Part shown: in pieces, positions 11,213 to 23,377 of the stretch | Position numbering within the stretch: position 1 is the stretch's first letter | How the letters are laid out: every line of letters starts with the position of its first letter | Source: Isoetes taiwanensis | Taxonomy: Eukaryota; Streptophyta; Lycopodiopsida; Isoetales; Isoetaceae | Assembly: GCA_021234155.1 (NCBI GenBank) | Contig: JAJEKV010000011.1 | Location: forward strand, 13,867,255-13,931,254 | Reading direction: 5' to 3' | DNA: 64,000 bases | Made by a program: the position numbers and the translations under genes | The notes under the pieces: generated by a model | Databases searched by the model: none | Seen by the model: only the letters and a program-made list of their open reading frames with translations | Told to the model about the DNA's origin: nothing

Positions 11213-12807
11213 TAATCATTTGCATTCAAAACTAACTTCTTCTTGTTTTCAGCGTTATCTGGCTTTGGCTGAAGTTACCATGCGTGGTAAGCAACCGAAA
11301 GATTTCAACCAGTGGGTCTTCATGCCAGAGGATATTTTTCAGCTATTCATGTCCCTTTGGAACTTGTGGAAATCTTGCAAACTAAAAGATAATAAGGGAC
11401 AGACTATTACACATGAACGGGTCAAAAGAGTCACGACTACTTGATCGGACATACGAGGTGCATTAGGGGTATGGACTATGAAGGCTGTCCGGATTTTGTT
11501 CGAGGAGGTCTTTGGATGGGAATACCTACGTGAAGGTCACCTCGATTATCTGGTAAAAGCACTTCTTCAAGACAAGGGCAAAGACACTACGATCTATATC
11601 GTTCTTGAAGAAGGAGATTTTTGAATATGTGAAGGATAATTTTCCGAGGAAGTTTAAATCCTTCACTGATCTCAGTACTGCGGTGGCGGGCTTCGAGGAC
11701 AGCGACCTAATTTCCATGGCCACCTTGCATAGTAAGTGGGTTGAAGTTGGCGTGACCAAGGAAGGAGTTTTCGGTAACGTGCCACCTGCCTTGGCAAAAT
11801 TCATACGCAATGCTGTCTTGCAGAGGGAGGATACTGAAGACTTCCGTTGCGAAGTTGAACTAACTGACAGCAGGGGGCAATTTGTTTGCAATCCTGTACC
11901 AGCATCCTTGATAGCCCTGGACACTAGAGGCATCACTCCAATGTGGGACAAGACCACTCTGTCTAATTTCTTTAATACAGCTGTAAAGAACACCACAGCT
12001 GATTCTTTCTGGATAGTGGTCTTTGCAAGGCCAGAGCATAATTTTTTGATTTCATCTGTGTTGGATGATCCGGATTCCGGATCGAGTTTTTATTAGCGCG
12101 TATGAGGGCGAATACAAAAATCCGCCTGCCCCCGGGAGTTCGGGGAGGTCCATGCACTAGTGTGCATACAAAGATTCGAGCCCACTGCGGGTCCTCTTGT
12201 CGATGAAATTGACCTCAAATTCCCCTTCAACGATCATCCTCAAGAAGCGCCACCGGTTCACGTGCCCTAACGCAGAAGGCGAAGAGGTGGAGGCCGAGGC
12301 TATGGCGGGAAAGCTCGCAGCAGCGGTTCAGTACTGGTGGCAAGGCTTGCGCCAGGACATAATCATGAGAAACCGGTGGGGCACGCCACATGCTCCTACC
12401 TCGTCTGAAAAATGGTACCGCCGAGGAACGGGGGGTTTGATTACTTCTCCGTGGTTCTTTTGGCGGGCTTCATTGATGAATAAGAGATTTTGCATTGTCT
12501 TCGAAAGTGACCGGCTTAAGCATGAGTGCCTAAAGGGGATTCTTGATAGGCTTGACCGCCCTCTTGAATCCTATACTTTCGGCCAGTTCACGTGTGAGAG
12601 AGACAAGGTAATTTGTCTTTGAAGAAACTGTAGATCCATCAAATACAGAGATGCCTGAAGCTCCACCCGATGTGGACTATGATGAGATCAAGAACGCACA
12701 ATTCGATCTGGACATGCTTAATGATCCCACTTTCACTGCCACAGCGTTTGAGACCTTTCAGGTCGATCCTATGGGTGCTTCTTCTAGCCATGGCCCTGGC
12801 GATGCTG

Positions 12808-12884
12808 AACCTGATCCTGATGTGGAACCTGATCCTGATGTGGAACCTGATCCTGATGCAGAAGCTGATCCTGATGAGGAACCC
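12808..12884 (+). repeat. Acidic EPDPDV-type coding repeat
   Basis: An 18-bp unit (gaacctgatcctgatgtg) repeats about four times and encodes Glu/Ala-x-Asp-Pro-Asp at the extreme C-terminus of the multi-exon gene. Confidence 0.8.
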
Positions 12885-12887
12885 TGA

Positions 12888-13693
12888 ATTTTGTGATTAT
12901 AATATTAAATTGTACAATAATACTTTTGTAAAGACTCCCTTTTTGCCTGTTGTGGCAAAAATTTTGATATGCAAATTGGTGAATTTGGAAATTTTAACTA
13001 ATTTTGTGATGTTATGTTTCTTTACCTTCTTTATATGCACTGTTAGTATTTTTAATGGCGCCAATAAATGACACTTTAGAGGCATATTTTTTCTTAATGG
13101 CGCTATAATTGCTTAAAAAATTGGCATTAAATGAACTAAAAAAGATTTTCGTATCTAATTGGAATCACGAAATTTCCCATTTTAATGAAATTGTGCTTAA
13201 TGCCGCTAAAAGTTAAATCAAACACGCGTGGATGTCCTAGCGCCTGCCTACCTAAGTAAGCAGACAGATGCTCCCTAAGAACTAATGGTGAGGTGCATTG
13301 TGGGTACAATCTCACACGAGCTTGTTGTTGTGCGTAACTGCCACTTTCAACTGGCCCAGTAGCATCTCGAACGTACCTCATTTATCTTTTCATTCTTTGT
13401 CTTGTAATTAGAATCAATTCCAAAATTGACAAACTGATCTGCCATTGGTGCAGGCGGTGTTGCCTTGGAGGGATATGAACTTGATGGCTTGATTTAGCAT
13501 GCCAAAGAGATCTGAGTGATTTTAATGGAGGAATTGAACTCTAGCATTTAAATACTTGCATGTAATGTAAACTGAGGGGCAATCATAGTAATGATATAAT
13601 CTTTGTTGAGTGTATCTTACTCTAAGATAGATCTCACTAGCTTCTGATAGGATAAGAGTTCATCCTCTAGAACCTATCCTTAGTATCCTTTTG
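12888..13693. other. AT-rich intergenic, isolated GGCGCC remnants
   Basis: No gene seen. Two weak copies of the atggcgcc motif (13056 and 13096) suggest that the element or gene territory extends to about 13.1 kb. The sequence leads directly into the target site of the LTR element. Confidence 0.45.
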
Positions 13694-13698
13694 GAAGC
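13694..13698. repeat. Target-site duplication GAAGC (left)
   Basis: GAAGC immediately precedes the TGTGACG end of the LTR element, and the identical GAAGC follows the other end at 27668-27672. Five-base duplications are the rule for Ty3/gypsy integrases. Confidence 0.9.
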
Positions 13699-15305
13699 TG
13701 TGACGTCCCCTACTCCTTATACAATGCCCGCATCGTATTCGAAGGAGGAGCATTCCCCCTGGCAGCTGCCTGACAGGGGCCATCCACCTGACTCCACTCC
13801 CATGGGGGCAGAGCCAGCAAGGGAAGAGTGGATGTGTCATTCATCCGTCTTCCATCGGATCGACCTATCTGCGGAAGCGTAACAAACAAACGTGAGCACA
13901 ACTAATAATATACAACACAATCACCATAACAATAGCAACATCACAGAGTCAGCAATACCTTCATAACAATAATACAAAGGAAAGATCCTACCCAGGGCTC
14001 GGACTCAAGGGGGATGACTGACGGCTAGGCCTCCGTGAGTTCATTGCGCATGCAATTCATGGCAATGGATTTGGCTGGCATAGAACATGGCTTAGGGTAG
14101 TCCACTCCATCCGCCCTCCCCCGTACACTTTGCGTAGTAGGCTGAAAAGTGTTGGGACTTGGCCAGTAGCTTGCCGGGTGAATAGCCGAGGAGGGGCTAC
14201 TACTGGCGGGTTGCATCTCCCCAACCCCATGAGGCGGAAGAGAGCTGCCTCTCCTCCGAGAGGTATCCATGCTCATCGCAGCGCTAGAGGGGCCACTTTG
14301 CCCTTATTCGACTTGAACTCACCGGAAGGTCATATCCACCACCCCACGAGTGTCGAGCTCATACCTTGCCCACACGCAGCGACAAGCCATTAAGCCTAGC
14401 CAAAAAAGACCCCCAATAGGCTTTACTACCGGAGGGGTCAGTCCGCTGATGAGACAAGTTCCCCTTATCAACCGCCTTGCCCCTTCACCCACGACCGGGT
14501 GGGCTCCTCGTGCCGCACGGCCGCAATTATGTGGGAACTAAGGTGCTATGCTAGGAGCATCTTCTACACGACCTTTAGGTCTCTACCCCCTTCCCACAAC
14601 AAGGAGATCACAGAGTGAAATACATGCAATATCACAGAACAGAGATAGAGAATCATATCAATCTATCTACTTAACATCCAATGTTAGGTTCATTCGTTAG
14701 AGTCTCAGATCTAGGGATCTACAAGGCTTCCAGAGATGATCTAACATACTAAACCGGCATATTGCCACGCCTAAAGACGGTTTTGCACAACAGAACAACT
14801 AGATACCTGCTCCTTGGCTTGCTCCTGATCCTCGGAAGGCGTCCATGCTCCCGATCTTGCCAAGACAAATGCTACTCGAGAACTTTGTTGTGCAAATCCG
14901 ACTTTTCGGAGCCTGGCAATGCGATTTCGAACCTTACCTTGGCCGAATTGGCCCAGGAAAGCCCTGAATGCGAAAGAGGAAAGGAAGCTCTAGAAAACCC
15001 TAATTGGCAAAGTGAAAGGAGAGCTAGGGTCTAGGGTTTTAGCCCTTATATAGACCCTATCTAGGTTAGGGCATCCACATGGGCAAATGGCTTTAAGCCA
15101 TTTGGAAATGGATGAACAAAGGAACCTTTTGTTGTGTATGTTTAATTACATACCCAACATCCAAGGTTGCCCCCTAGGTGCAACCTTTAGCTCCTAGGTG
15201 CAACGTTGTCCTACTCTCAAGTACATGTCACTTGTGACATGTAATGTGTGACGTCAGCAAAGATAATATACGTATTGGGGCATATATTATCTTTGGAACG
15301 TCACA
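13699..15305 (-). repeat. 3' LTR (left in window)
   Basis: 1607 bp, starting TGTGACGTCCCC and ending GGAACGTCACA. It is a near-full match to 26074-27667 with scattered small indels. It carries the same TATA box and AAAACCCTAATTGG box as its partner. A perfect TGACGTCA (bZIP-type) palindrome at 15249-15256 is altered to TGACGTGG in the other copy. Confidence 0.92.
15045..15052 (-). promoter_or_regulatory. TATA box of the 3' LTR
   Basis: TATATAAG on the minus strand, followed by GGGCTAAAACCCTAGACCC. The same arrangement is in the other LTR. It would drive transcription out of the LTR toward lower coordinates. Confidence 0.6.
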
Positions 15306-15316
15306 TTCTCCCCACC
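15306..15316 (-). promoter_or_regulatory. Polypurine tract
   Basis: On the minus strand GGTGGGGAGAA directly abuts the start of the 3' LTR. This is the expected position and composition for the plus-strand DNA primer of an LTR element. Confidence 0.85.
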
Positions 15317-16147
15317 TTGACTTGATGTTTGTCCTCGAAGATCACGCTGCCTCCCCACCTTGGGTACCTGCATATCCTGCAATTACAACACTTACATATC
15401 CATATTATATTAATCACCTCAGGTAATATTTATAGTTTACTGTAATTGTACTATGGTGAGAGGCTCTTCCGTCCTCTACTTCATAATCGACTATAAACAA
15501 AATTAACATCAATTATAGCTTTAAGGTTTTAACTAAAAACTTCTCGTCGCCTCCTCACAACACATTATGGCAAAACTATGCGTTGTGAGTTCTTGTAGCG
15601 CTACCCTCCTGCCGCTCGGTCCTTCTAGTTGCCTGCAGGATGTACGCTACGTTAGTACATATTTAATTATTATTATAAGGGTTGGTTGTAAGGGAACCAC
15701 CCATTAAATACAATTATATGGATGCAAGGCATATCTCTCGGCATAGGAAGATTATGTTTCTCCCATCCTGGCCGAAGAGACAAATACCCCTATTATGCCT
15801 ATATGCCGCTCATGCCTACACCTGTAGTTGCCTAGCGTGGGACTTGGGTCCTTCCCGTATATGGGGCGTGAAGGGCCCTCCCCCGTAGGCATTGACTAGA
15901 GGTGCTTTTCCTATCAATGCATACCTGAATGACCTCTTTTCTCTCGAGGTCGTCTACTTCCGTGGGACAGAAGTAGACTTCTAATCTACCTTCCACTCAA
16001 ACAAGCGGAAACGCGGTCATGCCTACATTGACATTACACCACGCCCTAGAGAGCACCGTAGTGGTCTCATCATCGGTAACAACGCATGCAACCCATGCCT
16101 GGCATAGGCTGCATGCGTAGATTAGCTTTAGCTACACATGCTTAAAT
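15317..16147. other. 3' untranslated part of the LTR element
   Basis: Between the end of integrase and the polypurine tract. No open frame of note and no recognised repeat. Confidence 0.6.
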
Positions 16148-19100
16148 CTAAACCCAAATCGACATGCCTGAGCCGATTTCTTGGTTGCTGATGTCGACTA
16201 CTTCGGTGACGAGCCGACCCTTGCATTGCTCCATAAACTCGGGGTACTGTTTCTTAAGATCTGACTCAAGTACCCACGTAGCGTCTTCCACTGGTAAGTG
16301 CTTCCACTTCACAAGGTATTGGAGGAATTTTGACCTTCTTGTCTTCTTATAAGATCTATTAAGAAGGACTTCCGGAACGATTTCAATATGCTCGTCCGTC
16401 ATTTCTAAAAACTCATTTGTCTCCAATACTTCCTCGGGGTTTGGGGTGTGCCTCTTTAGCAAACTTACGTGGAAAACCTTATGTATCTTAAGATGTGCTG
16501 GCAAGTCCAACTTGTAGGATTGGTTACCTACCCTCTTCTCTATTCTGAAGGGTCCAGCCCATCTTGGAGCAAGCTTCTTGCAATTGCCGATCTGCGAGCT
16601 TGGCCTGCTTGACTTTGATCTTCAACCACACTTTGTCTCCCACTTCAAATTCTCTTACCGTCCTATGCTTGTCGGCCGATGCTTTTCTCACTTCTTCTTG
16701 CTGCAAGGAGATATCCTCTCACTTCCTCCACCAAGTCTTGCATTTCCAAAGCATCTGGCTGGGAGACTTCCACCTTGGACACAGGGGTTGTGCCAAGTAT
16801 CCGGGGTAAGACAACGATACCGTAATTAATCATAAAAGGACTCATCTGCGATGACTCACCTTGGTGTCTTTGTTGTAGGCAAACTCTACTAAGTAGATGA
16901 AATCATCCCACTTGGATTGCTTGTTCCATACATAGCTTCTTAACATATCTTCGATGATCCTGTTTGTCCTCTCCGTCTGACCATCTGTTTGGGGATGATA
17001 CGCCGTGCTCATCGAAAGCTTCGTCTGGATGGTGGTGAATAGGTCCTGCCAAAAGGCACTCATAAACTTGGAGTCTCTATCCGAGATTATCTCCCTTGGC
17101 ATGCCATGGAGCCTAAAAATCTCCTTAACAAATAGGTTGGCTGTGTCTAATCAGACTGTCTGTTGTGTCTGCCGCGGCACAAAGTGTGCCATCTTTGACA
17201 ACTTATCTACTACCACCATCAAGGCATCTTTGCCCCTTGCTGTTCTTGGGAGTCCTGTAATAAAATCCATACTTATCACCTCCCACTTAGTGTTTGGCAC
17301 GGGCAATGGTTCCAAGGCACCTGGGATCCGGAGATGTTCCGCCTTTGTCTGCTGGCATATCTGGCACTCTCTAATATATCTTGCTTTTTCCTTCTTCATG
17401 CCAGGCCAATAATAACTGCTTCTAATCTTGAAATATGTCTTCATGAACCCTGCATGCCCTGCTATGGGACTATTGTGTGTATCATTCAAAATAAGCTTTC
17501 TAACTTGCGAAGATTTTGGTACACACAATTTGTTTTTATAATATAGCAAGTTCCCTTCCTTCTTGTAGTGCCTGAACATCTCCCTTTCCTTGTCGGTCCT
17601 GGCCTCTTTGGAAAGGCTCGCCCAAACTTCCTTGAAGTCGAGGTCCGTCGGCAATGTTTCCTCAATCTTCTTGCCAAACTCACTTACGAGTGTTGATATG
17701 GCGTTACAATGAATTCTGGTTGCCAATGGCTTCCTGGAAAGGGCATCCGCAACCACATTGAGCTTCCCTGGCTTATAACTTATCTCAAAGTCATATTCTT
17801 CCAAGAATTCCATCCATCTCCTTTGCCTCAAATTAAGGAGCGGCTGCGTAAATATGTATTGGAGGCTTTGATGATCTGTGTCTAACTGGAATTTCCTTCC
17901 TAATAAATAATGCCTCCAAATTCTTAAAGCCCTTACTATAGCCAGGAGCTCCTGATCATGCGTTGGGTAGCGCTGCTCGGCGTCGTTCAACTTCTTGGAA
18001 TCATAGGCCACTACTCTTTCCTCCTGCATGAGGACTGCGCCTGTTGCTATCCTGCTAGCATCTGTTGCTACAAGCTTATCTTTGGTCGGATCTGGCAAGA
18101 CCAATACTGGCGCCGTCGTCAAAGCTTCCTTTAGCGTCTCAAATGCTTTCTGGGCCTTGTTTTGCCAATGGGCTGCCCAGTCTTTTATCTTCCCACCTTT
18201 TGTGAGATCCGTTAATGGCGCTGCTACCTTGGCAAAATTCCTGACAAATCTTCTATAATAGCCTGCTAGCCCTAGGAAGCTCCTGACTTCATGCGTATTC
18301 TTTGGTGCCGGCCAGCCGATCACGGCTTCTATCTTCGCAGGGTCTGTGGAAATGCCTTCTGCTGTGATCACGTGCCCCAAGTATTCCACTCTTTCCGTTG
18401 CGAAGTGGCACTTCGATAACTTCGCAAAGAGTTGATGCCTTCTTAACTTTTCAAGCACCTTCCTCAAGTGTTGGGCGTGCTCCTCCACAGACTTACTGTA
18501 AACCAAGATATCGTCGAAGAAGACTATGATGAAGGAATCTAGAAATTCGCGGAAGACGTCGTTCATTAACCTCATGAATGTTGCTGGCGCATTAGACAAT
18601 CCAAAGGGCATAACTGTGAACTCATAGTGCCCATATCTTGTCCTGAACGCTGTCTTATGAATGTCTTCCTCCTTGATCCTAATCTGGTGATATCCCCGAT
18701 CCGAGATCTATTTTGGAGAAGATCTTTGCTCCCCTCGAATCGATCCATTAAGTCATCCGACCTAGGCAAGGCATACTTATTTTTGATGGTGTGCTTATTT
18801 AACCGGGCGGTAATCAATGCACATCCTAAGGCTCCCATCCTTCTTCTTCACAAAGAGAATAGGGGCTCGACGGGGAGACACTAGGTCTTATGAACCCTAG
18901 GTCTAGCAATTCTTGCAATCGCTTCTTTAACTCACAAGTCCTCGGTTGACATCCTATAAGGTGCCTTGCTTGTAGGCTTCGGCCCCGTGTTCAAGTGCTA
19001 TTTCACACTCGACTCCTCTATAGGGCTTGAAGTCGCTTAATCTCATCGGGGAACAAGTCGTGAAATTCCTCGATCAACTTTGCTATTGGCCCGGGAAGCT

Positions 19101-19209
19101 TGCTAGATTCTTTGATCTCTTTATTTCTCTCCGGCTCTCGATCTTGGAGCTCAAGCTTAAGGAGATAGGCCACCTGCCGCTTTCTTATGCACTTAAGCAA
19201 TTTTTTCAC
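16148..19209 (-). pseudogene. pol: RT, RNase H, integrase, chromodomain (frame-broken)
   Basis: The start (19209-19018) holds the linker after protease (FHDLFPDEI). Reverse transcriptase follows, with its N-terminal part split over frames at 18838-18600, then [12 protein letters not shown] and the catalytic FFDDILVYS. RNase H shows VATDAS and DTDHQSLQY. The integrase zinc finger reads HAGFMKTY...[11 protein letters not shown]; the core has [10 protein letters not shown] and TAYHPQTDGQTERTNR. The last part (16510-16148) has LPAHLKIHKVFHVSLLK and a chromodomain-like end (FLQYLVKWKHLPVEDATWV), which places the element among chromoviruses. Damage: an in-frame TGA at 17151-17153 in the integrase core, a frame switch near 16850, others near 16700, 16540, 18620, 18700 and 18880-19020. 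No functional enzyme is expected. Confidence 0.93.
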
Positions 19210-19422
19210 TACTCATGCATTGCATGATTGGGGTTACTTCTTTACCCGTGATTTCGATGACTTTGCCCTCTGGGCGTTGTTAAGGTCACCTTCGTTTCCC
19301 ACAATCGATGATTGCTCCTGCTGGTCCAAGATATTCCATTCCAATAATGAGATCATACTTGCCTATATTCATGACTTCCGCTCCCAATGCAACATTAACA
19401 CCTGGCAAGTCTACATTGAAGT

Positions 19423-20906
19423 TTATTCTCTTCCCTCGCCAGTATGCCTAATTGCTCCATTGGCTAGCACGACTGGCCTGGGCTTGGACTTTAACGGCTT
19501 TAACTTCAACATGCTTACCATCCTAGGGGATGCAAAATTATGACTGCTTCCAGAGTCTATCAATACTATAAAGGATTTCTCTTGGGCTTTTCCGGTCGTT
19601 GAGATTACCTTATACTGACTTTCTGCATTCCCTGTATCAATAGCTGCAAAGATGTGACACTCACCATGGATGTAATCCCGTGCTTCGTCGTCGTCTGCGT
19701 CCGATGGTGTCTCCCATCCCAGCTCTGCCAATGCCGCATTCATAATCAGGGGGCAATTGTTGGTCCTATGCCCTGGCTGGAAGCATCTGAAACACAACTG
19801 CTTCTCTATACATTCCTGCTTCTTCTCCTTGGGAATGGACTGCAGAAATTGCCTCACCGCTTGGGAGTAGTTAGACTTGGCTCCTTGCTCCTTGAAGCTT
19901 ACCTGTTTCTTTTCCTGCTTGCCACTACTTGTGTTGCCTTGCTTCCCATAATTTGAATTGTACTGCGTCTTGCTAGCTACTGGGCTTGCCGCCCTTGGGC
20001 TATAGCCCCCTGTGCTCTTCCCCTTATCCTGGAAATATTGCTGCCTTGATGCCTGCTCTTGTGGACCTGTTCCTTGCAAACTTATGGCCTTTGCTTCTGC
20101 CTCTGACACAGACTTCGGGTTTATTGCCCTTACAAGCTTGCGGATCTCATCGTTCAAGCCTTCAATATAGCCTTCCACCGCATGCTTTTCACTCAACTTT
20201 GGCACATAAAGCCTTAGTCTCATGAATTCCTCCGTGTATTTTTGGACTGATTTGTTGCCTTGTTGCAGCCTATAGAACTGCTGCATCATGTTGCACTTAT
20301 GTTCTCTTGGTACATAATGATGTTTGAATGCCTTGGCGAACTTTCTGAACTTGCTGCAAATCGTCCCTCTCGAAATGTGCTTTGGCATACCCCTTCCACC
20401 AAATTCTGGCTGCACCCTTGAGGTTTGCTGTTGCTACCCTGCCTTTGTCTTTATCTTTCATGCCATAGGCGTTGCCATACTCACTCATCTCATCCAGCCA
20501 TGCCTCTGCTTCCATTCCGGATCTGTTTTCCCCTGAAAACTGCTCTAACTTTCTGGCTTTCCACACATTACTAAGGGCGAGTCAACTTTCTTACATTAAT
20601 CGATCGTGATCTGTCCTCACATCGCGGTTTGGATCCTGCCGTGACCTCGTGCCTCTTCTTCTGCTCTTCGATCTTGATGCGTATCCGGTGGAGCTTGAGG
20701 ATCGAGCTAGGAGATCTTCTCCTTCCTTCTCTTCCTTCGTTGCCTTTGTTCGGCCCGGTGGCGTTTCCGGCAAAGGGCACATTACGAGTCTGTCCTCCTA
20801 TTCTTTGCTGCCCACCTTTAGCAATGCCCTTATGTCGTGGATGTCGGATCTGATTTGGGATAGCTCCTCCTCCGGTGTTACCGCTTGAATTCTGGCGCAA
20901 ATTCAC
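19423..20906 (-). pseudogene. gag and aspartic protease (frame-broken)
   Basis: The 20906-20571 part is a charged N-terminus. 20566-20297 holds the start of the capsid domain (AEAWLDEMSEYG, ARIWWKGYAKAHF). After a frame switch near 20340 the long frame 20415-19423 continues with the retrotransposon gag fold (FRKFAKAFKHHYVP, QQGNKSVQKYTEEFMRL). A zinc knuckle, CFRCFQPGHRTNNC (C-x2-C-x4-H-x4-C), and the protease active site VLIDSGSSHNF come next. The order is that of Ty3/gypsy elements. The protease end is cut off by a stop near 19423 before the pol frame resumes at 19209. The zinc knuckle and the D-S-G triad are intact. Confidence 0.92.
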
Positions 20907-21143
20907 CGGTTGGAAGGCGCCTTGGCGGGAATGCGTTCTTGTTCTCTTTGCGTGTTCATCAAGGTTTCTAGGTACTCTAGGTGCGCATGCACATTAGAGT
21001 ACATTCTGATCATTAGTTCTTGTTTTGTGTGTTACGTTGTTTTACTTGTTTATACAATTTGAGGGAGCAATTATATACAAAAAGAGATATATATTATATT
21101 CATATATATATACTAAATCTTTTACATGCAATTTAATAAACTT

Positions 21144-21641
21144 TTACTCTTCAAACTTCTTGAGGTAGTCAGGGTGGTCCTCCAAAAATTTCTTCACTTG
21201 GGCTGTACCTAATGATCCTGTTAAGTTCCTGAGGATATTTGTTGACGTTCCTCCTTGGAGTACTGCCTCCATGTCTTGAATTCTCCTATCTGATGTATAT
21301 GCAGCTGTTACTGCCAATCTGCCCTGTCGCCTATAAGGGATTGCAAAGTCGAAGATGGTCAATGCAATCGCTCTCTTGATCAGGACAACATGGTCGATGT
21401 TTGGAGGTAATCGTGCATGGTGTCCAAACCCTGAGAGGGCGATAAGCATAAAGACCCCTTCTTCACCTCTTGGGCTAAATTGGCGGTGAATAACCGCTAT
21501 TCTTCCGTCCAGCAGCAACGGCAGGTAGTATCTGAGCGCCTTATCATGCCCTGTTTCTTCGGCAGACGAGGAAGTTGCCCTGTGCCTTCCCGCGAAGTCA
21601 TCCACTGGTATCTCCTCCAGGGAATAAATTACTAATCGCAT
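21144..21641 (-). CDS. Accessory ORF B2, unknown function
   Basis: A 165-residue open frame in the sense orientation of the element, upstream of gag. The start chosen (ATGCGATTAG) is simply the first ATG. The product has hydrophobic stretches (YYLPLLLDGRIAVI, GVFMLIALSGFGHHA) mixed with charged helices and ends in DHPDYLKKFEE. No family is recognised. It is separated from B1 (22646-22212) by an AT-rich 560-bp duplicated insert, so it may be the second exon or the displaced C-terminal half of the same gene. It shows no internal stops. Confidence 0.5.
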   Translation of the reverse strand: MRLVIYSLEEIPVDDFAGRHRATSSSAEETGHDKALRYYLPLLLDGRIAVIHRQFSPRGEEGVFMLIALSGFGHHARLPPNIDHVVLIKRAIALTIFDFAIPYRRQGRLAVTAAYTSDRRIQDMEAVLQGGTSTNILRNLTGSLGTAQVKKFLEDHPDYLKKFEE

Positions 21642-21643
21642 AT

Positions 21644-22208
21644 TTCTTATTAGCCAGAATGACTTTAGCTAAACTTGCTCGATATTAATCCCAAAACTTT
21701 CTGTGGTTTAGCTAAACTCTACACATTTTTCCTCTCATACTTTCTAGCGTTTAGCTAAACTAACCCAAACGTCATCCAAAAAATTTCTATGATGTGGCCA
21801 ACAAAAAATATTAAGCCAAATTACTATACTTGTTTTCAATTGTTTCCATTTATTTTAATCATTTTCTTTGTGAAAACATTCTAAAATAATGCTAACTAGC
21901 AAAGTCTAGGACTCAAATTAATTTATAATCCTAGAAACTAAACTACCAATCATATATTTCTTATAAACTAGAATGATGTTAGCTAAACTAGTCTGAAATT
22001 CATTCTAAAAGTTTCTATGGTTTAGCTAAACAATACAAATTTTCATTCTCTTACTTCCTAGCATTTGGCTAAAGAGCTTCAGGGTTGGTGCAATCCCAAA
22101 AAAAGTTAAGCTAAAATTATTATTTTTTTCTCGATTTTTTTCATTTACTTTAGCCAATTTTTTTCGAAAACGTGCTAAAAAATCGCCAAATAGCTAAGTT
22201 TAGCCCTT
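21644..22208. repeat. AT-rich TTTAGCTAAAC element, two tandem copies
   Basis: Two direct copies of about 290 bp (21644-21945 and 21946-22208), each beginning with a catatttctta-type phrase, an agaatga phrase and ttagctaaac. The right end read on the minus strand (GGCTAAACTTAGCTATTTGGCG) resembles the start of a sequence at 44095 inside the LINE. This looks like a small non-autonomous DNA transposon family with multiple TTAGC(T/C)AAA motifs, inserted between accessory ORFs B1 and B2. Confidence 0.55.
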
Positions 22209-22211
22209 AAA

Positions 22212-23265
22212 TTATTCCATGATCTCCTCTAGCTCTCTGAAGTCTTGGTGCACCAGCCTCCTTAGGTTGATACTGCCTCCATGCTGCTTCAGGATGGGTG
22301 TTGGCGAGCTCGGTAATAATGCTGATGTGGACTTGCCTTTGATGCCCATTTGTTCCTGAATTGCCATGAACTCCTCCTCCGAGGGCAATTCCCTTTCGGC
22401 CATCATCTGTCTGATGCCTGCGTAAGCTTCTATATCTGATGATGTCTCGCCGGTGAAGGTCCTGGCTTCTCTTATGCTGATAGGGAAGTCCTGAGCTTCT
22501 CGATCGATAAAGTCGTCGAGATCTGCCTGCTGTCGTAGAAGGTGTAAAATCTCATCCACCCTAAGGCCTCTGTCGCGGCACTGTGGAAGATTCTTGATGT
22601 CGTGAAGGGTTAGATATGCCTCGCCTGCTATGAACACCGGCGTCAAGCTTGTAATGCCCCTCGCCCGAAAGTGGTGGGGCTCTTCTTGTTGCTCGCAGCC
22701 CTCTTCGGGTTTTGGATCTGCTGTTCGCTTTGCGCCTCTCTGTTTCTAGATCCGGTCTTCCGGTCTGATTCGTATTCATCCTCCTCCTCTTCTTCTTGCT
22801 CGTGCTCGAGTCGCATCCGTTCCTCCTCCTCACGCCCATGGCTATGGGTTCAACTTCTAAAGGTCGTGACCGAGGGTTCCCCTATCCGGGTTTGACCCCC
22901 AAGAGATAGAAAGATGGTTACAATTTCTTGTATAGGAGAAGTACCTCCTCCTATTGACAGAGATGGACATGTAGTTGGGAAGGCGGACTGCTTTATTCTC
23001 TAAGTACTTATCTACATTTGGGATATCTTGCGTGGTCTGACTTGAGGGCAAGTGTTAGGTGCAAAATACCCTACACAAGGTGGGAGTTCTACCAAAAAGG
23101 GTCCTATCTTGGCATGGAACTTCGCACATGATGTTCGTAGAAGGGAGTGGCGTTGATGGTTGCCTCAATGTCAAGTTCCCTTCGAAGACACCGAAGACAG
23201 ATTCGATGTCGCCTTCACCACATGAGCTGTGGCGCTGTACCATCGCTTGAATGAAGAAGTGGCCA
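22212..23265 (-). pseudogene. Accessory gene B, N-terminal part (B1), unknown function
   Basis: The first ATG after the TATA box is at 23265, 113 bp downstream of it. The reading is carried by successive frames: a short one from 23265, one with DIPNVDKYLENKAVRLPNYM (23051-22857), a Glu/Lys/Arg-rich tract near 22800-22690, and the open 144-residue frame 22646-22212. That last frame has helical charged segments (RVDEILHLLRQQADLDDFID, SEEEFMAIQEQMGIKG). I recognise no domain. The gene lies in the sense direction between three hairpin repeats and gag. It is probably an extra protein of the element, broken here by at least three frame switches. It could continue into the 21641-21144 frame. Confidence 0.5.
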
Positions 23266-23377
23266 TGAGCACTGAGGAGCTGGGGATGACAGACAGATGC
23301 AGAAGCGCCCTAAGGATCAGGGAAATCGGCTTGGAGCAGAGAGCGAGGTTGGAAGGTGCAAATGACACTTGGGTTCC

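Larger units (their letters stand above)
8446..12887 (+). pseudogene. Multi-exon transposon-type or host gene with ParB-like motif, frame-broken
   Basis: Exon 1 is 8446-8515 (ATG to ACCTGG|GTATGT). Exon 2 starts at 9328 after TTGTTGCAG and runs to 11064 (ACAAG|GTACAT). Exon 3 starts at 11253 after TTGTTTTCAG and ends at the stop near 12887. Reading phase is kept at both junctions. In order, the product has a folded N-terminal part (WKFYDPTIMSASIANVAG), a Lys/Glu-rich low-complexity tract (9960-10260), and a domain with YYIVNGNHYIMAARLV. The last motif resembles the G-x-H-R-x-x-A box of ParB/sulfiredoxin-like folds; this is a weak inference. A Trp-rich C-terminal domain (VQYWWQGLRQDIIMRNRW) and an acidic repeated tail follow. 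Frame switches near 9480, 9710, 9905, 10300, 10850, 11440, 12100 and 12615 indicate decay. Function unknown. Confidence 0.5.
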
